NCBI GenBank assembly: GCA_947302675.1
Contig: CAMYWI010000118.1
Coordinates: forward strand, 1-5,387
Direction: 5' to 3'
Length of the DNA: 5,387 nucleotides
From: an uncultured Selenomonadales bacterium
Lineage (GTDB): Bacteria; Bacillota_C; Negativicutes; Selenomonadales; Selenomonadaceae
How positions within the stretch are numbered: position 1 is the first letter of the stretch; every line of letters begins with the position of its first letter. A program made the position numbers and the translations under genes. Below are positions 1 through 5,387 of the stretch, in pieces. Under the pieces are notes generated by a model. The model searched no databases. It worked only from the letters and a program-made list of their open reading frames with translations, and was not told where the DNA came from.

Positions 1-1801
1 CGCCGCCCGTTATGCCGTCAAGTTCGCTGTTATCGTCGCAACCAATCCAAACCGATGCGGCGAGATCAGGCGTATATCCCACAAACCACGCGTCGTGATA
101 ATCGCTCGTCGTGCCCGTTTTACCGGCGGCGGGGCGTCCGATAGCCGCGCCCTTGCCCGTGCCCTTAGTGATAACGTCCTCAAGCATACTCGTTAAATCG
201 GCGGCACTTTCCGGACTGATAACCTGCCGCCCTTCGGGAGTTGCATTGTAAATTTCATTGCCGTTACGGTCGAGAACTTTTGTAATTGCAATGTGCGGAA
301 TGTGGACGCCGCTGTTGGCGAAAGTTCCGTATGCACTGGCGATTTCAAGGGGCGTGACGCCTCTGGTCAAGCCGCCGAGCGACGCCGCAAGGTTCGTATC
401 GCTGGGGTCGCCCTCAAGCACGAAAGTCGAAATGCCCATTTCCTGCGCGTAGTAAATCGCCTTGTCAATGCCGAGAGCTTGCGCGATTTTGACGGTCGGA
501 ACGTTCATAGAAAAAATCGCAACCGTGCGCAAGGTAACGTTGCCGCTGAAACGTCGGCTGTAATTTTGCGGCGACCAATCGCCAATGGTAATGGGGCTGT
601 CCTCAATAACGGTGTCGGGCGTGTAGCCGCTTTCCAAGCCCGCGACAAAGACAAACGGTTTAAACGCGGAGCCTGGTTGACGCTCCGCCATAGTCGCGCG
701 GTTGAATTGATCTGTGCCGCGCCCGCCGACCATTGCGCGGATATAACCAGTCTTCGGCTCAACGGCGACGATTGCTCCTTGCGGCTGAACAATGCCGTTG
801 GCGTCGGTGTAGTATTCGGGCAAATACATCAACAGCGCGTCTTCCGCCATTTTCTGAACGTCAAGATCAATCGTCGTGTAAACGCGCAAGCCCTCTTTAT
901 AAACCGCGTCCGCGCCGTAGCGGTCAACCAAAAGCTGCGTGACGTACTCGATAAAATACATGGCGTCCTTGTGCTTTTCAGGAACGTTGGGCGGCGCAAG
1001 CACGACCTCTGACTTTTTCGCGTCATAGCATTGGCTGTAGTTGATATAACCGAAAGTCACCATTTGATCCAAGACAGTGTCGCGGCGTTCAATCGAGGCG
1101 TTAATGTTGTTGAAGGGCGAATAATAATTCGGGCTTTTCGGAATGCCCGCGAGCATCGCACACTCGGCAAGCGTCAAGTCCTCGACGTTCTTTCCGAAAT
1201 AAGTCTTCGAAGCCGCTTGCACGCCGTAAGCCCCCTGCCCGAAGTAAATCTGATTCAAATACAGCTCCAGAATCTCTTGCTTGGTGTATTGCTTTTCGAG
1301 TTGCAACGCGAGGAAAACCTCTTGAATTTTGCGCTTAATCGTGCGCTCCTGCGTGAGGTAAGCATTTTTGGCGAGCTGTTGAGTTATCGTCGAGCCGCCC
1401 TCCGCGATTTCCCCTCTGACAAGATTTGTATAAGCCGCGCGAACTAGCCCGCGAAAGTCAACGCCCTTGTGCTCGTAAAAGCGATTGTCCTCGATAGCGA
1501 CAAAGGCATTAAGCAGGTCAACGGGGATTTGCTCAATCTTGACGGGCACGCGGTTTTCTGTCGCGTGAATGATTGCGATTTCGTTGCCCGCCGAATCGTA
1601 AATGTGACTCGACGCGGGCGGCAAGATATCTTTCGACAAGTCCGCCTTGACGTTGAGATTTGCCGTCACGAAGCCGATACCGACCCCGACCGCCATCACG
1701 ATTATAAAAATTATTAGTCCTATAAAAATTTTCAGGAACGTTGAAGCTCTTTTACGCGGCGCGGGCGGTGACTCGCCGCCGTTCAAATCTGTCCTGCTCA
1801 T
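1..1801 (-). CDS. Class A penicillin-binding protein (PBP1A-like), bifunctional transglycosylase/transpeptidase, 3' end outside window
   Basis: This enzyme polymerises lipid II into glycan strands and cross-links their stem peptides at the outer face of the cytoplasmic membrane. The ATG at 1801 opens a frame without stops to the window edge, giving 600 residues; the C-terminus is missing. A short basic cytoplasmic tail (PRKR at 15-18) precedes one membrane anchor at about 25-46. The GT51 domain has EDNRFYEH with catalytic Glu104, GGSTITQQLAKN at 135-146, RKIQE with the second Glu161, and LELYLNQIYFG at 178-188. The transpeptidase domain has SAFK with acyl-accepting Ser378 and Lys381, SMN at 431-433, and KTGTT at 561-565, so all catalytic motifs are present. 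An AGGAGG ribosome binding site (1808-1813) lies 6 nt before the ATG. The gene follows a terminator and so is probably transcribed apart from the upstream operon. Family assignment is firm. The choice between PBP1A-type subfamilies (pbpA, mrcA, ponA) cannot be made from this fragment. Confidence 0.96.
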   Translation of the reverse strand, partial: MSRTDLNGGESPPAPRKRASTFLKIFIGLIIFIIVMAVGVGIGFVTANLNVKADLSKDILPPASSHIYDSAGNEIAIIHATENRVPVKIEQIPVDLLNAFVAIEDNRFYEHKGVDFRGLVRAAYTNLVRGEIAEGGSTITQQLAKNAYLTQERTIKRKIQEVFLALQLEKQYTKQEILELYLNQIYFGQGAYGVQAASKTYFGKNVEDLTLAECAMLAGIPKSPNYYSPFNNINASIERRDTVLDQMVTFGYINYSQCYDAKKSEVVLAPPNVPEKHKDAMYFIEYVTQLLVDRYGADAVYKEGLRVYTTIDLDVQKMAEDALLMYLPEYYTDANGIVQPQGAIVAVEPKTGYIRAMVGGRGTDQFNRATMAERQPGSAFKPFVFVAGLESGYTPDTVIEDSPITIGDWSPQNYSRRFSGNVTLRTVAIFSMNVPTVKIAQALGIDKAIYYAQEMGISTFVLEGDPSDTNLAASLGGLTRGVTPLEIASAYGTFANSGVHIPHIAITKVLDRNGNEIYNATPEGRQVISPESAADLTSMLEDVITKGTGKGAAIGRPAAGKTGTTSDYHDAWFVGYTPDLAASVWIGCDDNSELDGITGG

Positions 1802-1807
1802 AAAATC

Positions 1808-1813
1808 CCTCCT
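1808..1813 (-). promoter_or_regulatory. Ribosome binding site of the penicillin-binding protein gene
   Basis: On the minus strand AGGAGG is followed by six bases and the ATG at 1801. It is a full match to the anti-Shine-Dalgarno core and fixes the start of the penicillin-binding protein. Confidence 0.85.
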
Positions 1814-1829
1814 AAACGCCGCTTATCTT

Positions 1830-1857
1830 ACCATAATTTGATTCGCCGCGTCTACAA
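1830..1857 (-). promoter_or_regulatory. Candidate sigma-70-type promoter for the penicillin-binding protein gene
   Basis: In the 104-nt gap before the penicillin-binding protein gene, the minus strand carries TTGTAG (1852-1857) as a possible -35 box, a 16-nt spacer, and TATGGT (1830-1835) as a possible -10 box. TAAGAT (1825-1830) is an alternative -10 with a poorer spacing of 21. Both boxes are imperfect. The main support is position: this is the only non-coding DNA between a terminator and a gene with its own strong ribosome binding site. The -35 box shares bases with the T-run of the upstream terminator. Confidence 0.35.
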
Positions 1858-1888
1858 AAAAACAAGAGCGACAAAACTTTTGCCGCTC
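1855..1888 (-). terminator. Intrinsic (Rho-independent) terminator after pssA
   Basis: Positions 1866-1888 read on the minus strand form a near-perfect hairpin: GAGCGGCAAAA pairs with TTTTGTCGCTC, with one G-T wobble and one unpaired base at the centre (in practice a 3-nt loop or larger). It is followed by TTG and seven T residues (1856-1862). The hairpin starts 17 nt past the pssA stop codon, so it should end the methyltransferase-to-pssA transcript. On the plus strand the hairpin is not followed by a T-run, so it looks one-directional. Confidence 0.85.
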
Positions 1889-1905
1889 ACGAAAATTTAT
1901 CGAGT

Positions 1906-2613
1906 TCAAAGTTTGTCGCGCGTCATCAAGGCTATCAGCGAATTGATTATCCCAGAGACCGCGTACGTTGAGAAAATCGCCGTCAACACGCCTTGCCAAA
2001 GTGCCGCCTGCGTCAAGTAGATTATTCCTGCGAACATTGCCGCCGCGAAGATTTTGGAGACGAGAAAAATTTTTTCGCCGCCGTCGCCTTTGAAGTTCGG
2101 ATAGTGCACGTGACTGACCATGAGATACGCGACAATTATCACGGTGATTGGATAGACCAGACCGAAGTTTTCAGGGCGAATGTTCATTGCCAAGAACAGG
2201 AGCGTCGTCGTCGCCACGATACAGCCGCCCGCCGGAATTGCCAGTCCCATAAAAAATCCGTGCACGACATTTGTATTGACGTTGAAACGCGCGAGCCGCC
2301 ACATTCCGCACAGCGCGAAAATTATCGCCGCCGCCTTGCCGAGCGTTCCGTAATTGTTCATGCAGAAGGCGTAGGCTAGAAATGCCGGCGCAATTCCAAA
2401 CGAGCCTAAATCGCACAGCGAATCCATTTCCTTGCCGAGTTCAGATGCCGCGTTGAGGGCGCGGGCAACTCGTCCGTCCATGCCGTCGGCTATCAGCGCG
2501 AGCAAGATGAACACCGACGCATAAAAAAAATCTCCCTCGTAAGTCGCGAGAATTGAAAGCATTCCAAAAAATAAATTTGCCGCCGTGCAAGCGTTGGGCA
2601 ACAGCCATTTCAT
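1906..2613 (-). CDS. pssA: CDP-diacylglycerol--serine O-phosphatidyltransferase (phosphatidylserine synthase)
   Basis: This integral membrane enzyme makes phosphatidylserine from CDP-diacylglycerol and L-serine, the committed step to phosphatidylethanolamine. The 235-residue protein carries the complete CDP-alcohol phosphotransferase signature: D43, D46-G47, A50-R51, G60, D64 and D68, in the spacing DxxDGxxAR(x8)Gx3Dx3D. These Asp residues bind metal and the CDP substrate in this family. The rest is mostly hydrophobic with several membrane helices, which fits the short type-II Pss enzymes. I chose the ATG at 2613 because GAGGTG (2620-2625) lies 6 nt upstream. A GTG at 2622 would add three residues but sits inside that ribosome binding site. 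The gene directly follows phosphatidylserine decarboxylase, which uses its product. Its ribosome binding site overlaps the psd stop codon, so coupling is likely. A strong terminator follows. Confidence 0.95.
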   Translation of the reverse strand: MKWLLPNACTAANLFFGMLSILATYEGDFFYASVFILLALIADGMDGRVARALNAASELGKEMDSLCDLGSFGIAPAFLAYAFCMNNYGTLGKAAAIIFALCGMWRLARFNVNTNVVHGFFMGLAIPAGGCIVATTTLLFLAMNIRPENFGLVYPITVIIVAYLMVSHVHYPNFKGDGGEKIFLVSKIFAAAMFAGIIYLTQAALWQGVLTAIFSTYAVSGIINSLIALMTRDKL

Positions 2614-2619
2614 AGTTTG

Positions 2620-2625
2620 CACCTC
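2620..2625 (-). promoter_or_regulatory. Ribosome binding site deciding the pssA start
   Basis: The minus strand reads GAGGTG, then six bases, then ATG at 2613. The site overlaps the psd stop codon TGA (2624-2626). The GTG within it (2620-2622) is in frame with pssA and could be taken for a start, but no comparably placed ribosome binding site serves it. Confidence 0.7.
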
Positions 2626-3247
2626 ATTTTATCTTGCCGATAATCGATTCGCCGCCGCGTACCTTGTCGCCCTTCTTGACCAAAATTTCAACGTTAGCGG
2701 GCACAACAATTTCCGTGCACGAGCCGAAACGAATCAAGCCGTAAAGTTCGCCCTTCTCAAGCTTGTCGTCGAGCGTGACCCAACTGACAATACGCCGCGC
2801 CAAAATCCCGGCGATTTGCGTCACCGTCACGCGAATTTTTTCGTTCTCAATGCCGATAAGATGCCGCTCATTTTCAAAGCCGACCGAATCTTTGTAAGCG
2901 GGGCGAAAACGTCCGCAGATATACTTCTGAATTTTAATCTCGCCGGCAATCGGACTGCGGTTGACGTGAACATCGAACACCGACAAAAAAATTATGACCT
3001 TGCGGCAGGGCGATTTAACAAAGTCGCTCTCGGCGTCAACGACATCTTGAACGGTGCCGTCGGCGGGCGAGACGATTAAATTTTCGTCGGCGGGAATTGT
3101 CCGCGCGGGGTTGCGGAAAAAATAAATGCAGTAGCAGGCGAGGACTGCGGGCAAAATCGCGGCGTAGGGGTGAATCAGCACGCCGACAAACAGCGCGATA
3201 AGGAGCGCGACGCCCGCGAAGTAAAATCCTTCTTTGATTATGCTCAA
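2624..3247 (-). CDS. psd: Phosphatidylserine decarboxylase proenzyme, short form
   Basis: This pyruvoyl-dependent enzyme decarboxylates phosphatidylserine to phosphatidylethanolamine at the membrane. The 207-residue proenzyme has two N-terminal hydrophobic segments (about 8-24 and 27-45), then the catalytic domain with SPADG (Asp63), FDVHVNRSP (His94) and the self-cleavage site LIRFGS. Cleavage between Gly175 and Ser176 would give a beta chain of 175 residues and a 32-residue alpha chain whose Ser176 becomes the pyruvoyl group. Asp63, His94 and Ser176 match the Asp-His-Ser triad known for the family. The length fits the short PSD class, about 200-220 residues. The start is a TTG at 3247, directly after the TAG of the glycosyltransferase gene. 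No in-frame ATG occurs before the domain, and the only upstream signal, AGGGAG, is a tight 4 nt away. Expression may therefore depend on translational coupling. The residue after Ser176 is Cys, where I recall Arg in many short PSDs. Confidence 0.95.
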   Translation of the reverse strand: MSIIKEGFYFAGVALLIALFVGVLIHPYAAILPAVLACYCIYFFRNPARTIPADENLIVSPADGTVQDVVDAESDFVKSPCRKVIIFLSVFDVHVNRSPIAGEIKIQKYICGRFRPAYKDSVGFENERHLIGIENEKIRVTVTQIAGILARRIVSWVTLDDKLEKGELYGLIRFGSCTEIVVPANVEILVKKGDKVRGGESIIGKIK

Positions 3248-3979
3248 CTAACTCCCTACTTTCTGCTTATGAACTTTTAGGACGAATTTCGGCAAAGCAA
3301 TCAATCTTCCTGCGCGGCTCGGTTGCAACATTGCTCGGAAAAGCCATTCGAGACGCGCCTTTTGCATCCACAGCGGCGCACGCTTGACCACGCCCGCCAT
3401 TACGTCGAACGTGCCGCCCACGCCGATTGATACTGGAACTTGAAGTTCGTCTTTGTATTTGAAAAGCCACTTCTCTTGCTTGGGAACGCCCAACGCCGCC
3501 AGCAAAATATCTGCGCGGGAATTTTTTATCTGCGAAATAATTTCCGGCTCGTCTTCGGGCTTGAAGTATCCGTTGCGCACGCCGACGATTTTTATTCCTG
3601 GATAGAGCGTCTCGGCTTTTAACTTGGCTTTGTCGGCGATACCTGGCGCGGAGCCGAATAGGAAAAATTTCAACTCCCGCGCAGGCGCAATCTTCATGAG
3701 TTCTTGAACTAAGTCAAAGCCCGCAACTCTTTCCGGCATTTGCTTGCCGAGATGTCGTGCCGCCCAAACCGTTCCCGCGCCGTCGGGCACGACTAATTCC
3801 GCCGCGTTTAATATTTTTTTCAACTCGTCGTCGTGAGTCGCCCGCAACAACATTTCCGCATTCGCCGTCGCAATTAACGAAGATTTTTTTTCGCCAATTA
3901 AACTTATCACGCGCTCGACTGCTTGCGCCATTGTCACCGCGTCGACTTTAACTCCTAAAATTTCTACTCGCTCACTCAT
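3248..3979 (-). CDS. tagA: WecG/TagA/CpsF-family glycosyltransferase (GT26)
   Basis: Family members transfer a sugar, typically N-acetylmannosamine or its uronic acid, from a UDP donor to an undecaprenyl-diphosphate-linked GlcNAc at the inner membrane face. They serve wall teichoic acid, common antigen or capsule pathways. The 243-residue protein is full length. It shows ATANAEM with Thr38 and Asn40, VPDGAG with Asp66 as the likely catalytic base, LFGSAPG near 107-113, the hallmark ALGVPKQEKW with Gln168, and a C-terminal stretch with Arg215, Arg222 and Arg225. These positions match, offset by one, the residues I recall as functional in Thermoanaerobacter TagA. The start ATG at 3979 has GGAG 7 nt upstream. 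It overlaps the restriction endonuclease gene by 8 nt; the stop abuts psd. The exact donor sugar and pathway cannot be told here because no teichoic acid or capsule genes are in view, so the symbol marks the family only. Confidence 0.92.
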   Translation of the reverse strand: MSERVEILGVKVDAVTMAQAVERVISLIGEKKSSLIATANAEMLLRATHDDELKKILNAAELVVPDGAGTVWAARHLGKQMPERVAGFDLVQELMKIAPARELKFFLFGSAPGIADKAKLKAETLYPGIKIVGVRNGYFKPEDEPEIISQIKNSRADILLAALGVPKQEKWLFKYKDELQVPVSIGVGGTFDVMAGVVKRAPLWMQKARLEWLFRAMLQPSRAGRLIALPKFVLKVHKQKVGS

Positions 3980-4817
3980 TGAAAAGCTCCCGCAAAATTC
4001 CGTCCTCCAAATCGCTGATATTATACAACGTGTCGAGGATTAGAAAAGTCTCTTTTAAATTTTTCCGCGCAGATTGCCAACCGTTGCCGTCGGTTATCCA
4101 AACGAACGCAAAATTTTTAATGTCGCGCGACTCAAGAGCGATAGCCTTGTAACTTCGCGCGGTCTCATTGAGCTTGGACCCGCCGCTCGTGTAAAAATTC
4201 GTCTCGATACCAAAAAACTTACTTGCCGCCGCGACGACAAAATCAAATCGCTTGGTCGAAGTTCCCGCCGCCGAAATTGCCGACAAGTCGAGTCCGAAAG
4301 TTTTTTCCACGTCGGCAAGATACATTTCCTTTTGATAAGCGACGCCCGTTTCGCGCAGAAATTTTTCAACAAGATTTTCCATTTGATGACCGCCGCGATT
4401 TTTCCTGCCGTTTGAATCAAGCCCGACCTCGACGCCCGTCACATAGTCATAAAGATTGGCGACGATATGATTTTCCAACAAGTCAAAAAGCCCCGTCGCC
4501 CGCATGAAATATTTGTACTGCTCGACAGATTGATTCGGCGCGTCGAAACGATAATTAACGTCGTGGCAAAAAATTTCATCTGCGCAGACGGCTAAAAGAA
4601 TCGGCAAGGCTTTCAAGCATTCGGGATATTTCGCCAAAAGACTTTCAAAGTCATACTCAATATTTTTCGAGCCGACAAGAGAATTCAAAAGATAAATCTC
4701 CGGTTTGAGCCGCGCGGCGTTCGCATGAACTTTGCCAAAGTCCGTATAATAATCGTAGTCGTTAATCGACGCTCGGAAAGTCGCCAGCCATTCTTCAAAA
4801 TTTCTGTTCGTTGGCAT
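3972..4817 (-). CDS. dpnB: Type II restriction endonuclease, DpnII/MboI family (GATC)
   Basis: This enzyme is predicted to cut unmethylated double-stranded GATC as the restriction half of a type II system. The 281-residue protein is close in length to DpnII (about 288) and resembles it along its whole length from memory: RNFEEWL at 5-11, YYTDFGKV at 23-30, LLNSLVGSKNI at 43-53, DYVTGVEVGLDSNGRKNR at 124-141, KRFDFVV at 189-195, NFYTSGGSKLNETARSYK at 207-224, and WITDGNGW at 240-247. Asp192 and Glu205 are candidate metal-binding residues of a PD-(D/E)xK-like core. The last position is Asn207 rather than Lys, which I recall being the same in DpnII itself. The ATG at 4817 lies inside the end of the methyltransferase gene (23-nt overlap) with AAGGAGAG about 8 nt upstream. 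No frameshift or internal stop is seen, so it looks intact. The cut site is inferred from the family. Confidence 0.93.
   Translation of the reverse strand: MPTNRNFEEWLATFRASINDYDYYTDFGKVHANAARLKPEIYLLNSLVGSKNIEYDFESLLAKYPECLKALPILLAVCADEIFCHDVNYRFDAPNQSVEQYKYFMRATGLFDLLENHIVANLYDYVTGVEVGLDSNGRKNRGGHQMENLVEKFLRETGVAYQKEMYLADVEKTFGLDLSAISAAGTSTKRFDFVVAAASKFFGIETNFYTSGGSKLNETARSYKAIALESRDIKNFAFVWITDGNGWQSARKNLKETFLILDTLYNISDLEDGILRELFNE
4020..4025 (-). promoter_or_regulatory. Possible -10 element inside the endonuclease gene, upstream of the glycosyltransferase gene
   Basis: A perfect TATAAT occurs on the minus strand 40 bases before the glycosyltransferase ATG, preceded directly by TTG. A start near 4013 would leave a leader of about 34 nt. 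No convincing -35 box lies 16-18 nt upstream (CTTTTC at 17). The hexamer encodes part of the conserved LYNI segment of the endonuclease, so chance is a real possibility. Confidence 0.22.
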
Positions 4818-5387
4818 GAATTAATCTCTCCTTCGCAAGCGCGATAAACTCCGCGTTGTTGTCAATCCCGATAAATTTTCTGCCCAACTTTCTGCACGCG
4901 ACGCCAGTCGTTGCGGAGCCGCAGAAAGGATCCAAGACTACATCACCTGCGCGGGTTGACGCGAGCAAAATTTTTTCCAACAAATAAAGAGGCTTTTGAG
5001 TCGGGTGCTTGCCGAAAAGTTTTTCACTGCGCGGCGTCAAAGCTCCGCTCCAAACGTCCTTCATTTGCTTGCCGCCGTTGAGTTCCTTCATCAGCTCGTA
5101 GTTGAAAAAATGTTTAGCGGAAGGATTTTTTTTAGCCCAAAGAATTGTCTCGGTGCTGTGCGTGAAATATTTGCAACTCAAATTCGGCGGCGGATTCGTC
5201 TTTTGCCACGTGATATTGTTCATGATTTTAAAGCCCTCTTGCTCAAGAGCCATGCCGACCGAATAAATGTTGTGGAGCGTTCCGCTAATCCAAATTGTGC
5301 CGTTCGGCTTGAGAATTTTTTTGCAAAGGGCAATCCAACGACGATTAAATTCGTGTTTCTCTTCGAGCGTAGAAATTTTATCCCAGT
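4795..5387 (-). CDS. dpnA: Beta-class DNA adenine methyltransferase, DpnA-like, 5' end outside window
   Basis: The product is predicted to methylate adenine N6 in GATC and so protect host DNA from the adjacent endonuclease. The visible part is 196 residues, open to the window edge with no stop. The ATG at 5253 is internal, because residues 1-44 before it (WDKISTLEEKHEFN, LKPNGTIWISGTLHNIYS) continue the family alignment. In order come NPPPNLSC near 64-71, HPTQKP at 127-132 (motif X region), the SAM-binding motif I DPFCGSATTG at 152-161, and FIGID at 171-175. Motif I at the C-terminus places the protein in the beta (N4/N6 amino) class; the catalytic DPPY motif IV should lie just outside the window. 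DpnA-type enzymes of the DpnII system can also methylate single-stranded DNA (family knowledge). The 3' end overlaps the endonuclease start by 23 nt. A different target site is possible, but the neighbour makes GATC most likely. Confidence 0.92.
   Translation of the reverse strand, partial: WDKISTLEEKHEFNRRWIALCKKILKPNGTIWISGTLHNIYSVGMALEQEGFKIMNNITWQKTNPPPNLSCKYFTHSTETILWAKKNPSAKHFFNYELMKELNGGKQMKDVWSGALTPRSEKLFGKHPTQKPLYLLEKILLASTRAGDVVLDPFCGSATTGVACRKLGRKFIGIDNNAEFIALAKERLIHANEQKF

Noticed and set aside
293..1012. A 239-codon open frame on the plus strand, and a further frame at 1031-1447
   Set aside because: They lie antisense to the penicillin-binding protein gene, whose motifs are unmistakable. 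The translations look like low-complexity, Arg/Asn/Val-rich shadows with no recognisable domain.
2585..3079. A 164-codon plus-strand frame opposite psd
   Set aside because: psd on the minus strand has its complete catalytic motifs over the same bases. The plus-strand translation matches nothing I know and has no evident ribosome binding site.
4197..4205. The endonuclease might be inactive because its core reads Glu-x-Asn rather than Glu-x-Lys
   Set aside because: As I recall, DpnII itself has the same Glu-x-Asn-Phe-Tyr pattern. The remaining conserved blocks and the full length are intact.
4223..4507. Plus- and minus-strand frames overlapping the endonuclease (4074-4415 plus, 4223-4507 plus, 4094-4420 minus)
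   Set aside because: They are out-of-frame readings of a gene with clear DpnII family similarity, and none has a recognisable product.
5251..5253. ATG as the true start of the methyltransferase
   Set aside because: The frame stays open upstream to the window edge and encodes conserved methyltransferase sequence there, so this Met is internal.
1..5387. CRISPR arrays, tRNA or rRNA genes, transposase genes, insertion-sequence ends or attachment sites
   Set aside because: No repeat-spacer pattern, cloverleaf or rRNA sequence, transposase frame or flanking inverted repeats was seen. The window is almost fully occupied by six protein genes.

Overview
The window is a gene-dense bacterial segment in which every supported gene is on the minus strand, so transcription runs from position 5387 towards position 1. 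It contains six genes. Two are cut by the window edges: a class A penicillin-binding protein at the low-coordinate end and a DNA methyltransferase at the high-coordinate end. No RNA gene, CRISPR array, insertion sequence or long repeat was seen.

In order of transcription: (1) the C-terminal 196 residues of a beta-class DNA adenine methyltransferase resembling DpnA (4795-5387); (2) a DpnII/MboI-type restriction endonuclease expected to cut GATC (3972-4817); (3) a TagA/WecG/CpsF-family glycosyltransferase (3248-3979); (4) phosphatidylserine decarboxylase (2624-3247); (5) phosphatidylserine synthase (1906-2613); (6) after a strong intrinsic terminator (1855-1888) and a weak candidate promoter, the first 600 residues of a bifunctional class A penicillin-binding protein (1-1801).

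Genes 1 to 5 overlap or nearly touch (23-nt overlap, 8-nt overlap, 0-nt gap, 10-nt gap), which suggests one translationally coupled transcript. The first two genes form a GATC restriction-modification module. The next three are envelope genes: a sugar transferase acting on an undecaprenyl-linked intermediate, and the two enzymes that turn CDP-diacylglycerol and serine into phosphatidylethanolamine. The penicillin-binding protein adds peptidoglycan synthesis but has its own transcription signals.

The palindrome GATC occurs only five times by eye (starts 64, 709, 865, 1066, 4929), against about 21 expected at even base composition. No copy lies between 1069 and 4929. This fits a genome long exposed to GATC-specific restriction.

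Organism (inference, moderate to low confidence): phosphatidylethanolamine synthesis next to a TagA/WecG transferase and a class A PBP, AGGAGG-type ribosome binding sites and a DpnII system best known from Firmicutes suggest a Firmicute, possibly a diderm Negativicute. The sequence alone does not settle this. No clearly undescribed system is present. The most interesting points are the coupling of the restriction module to the phospholipid operon and the GATC depletion.
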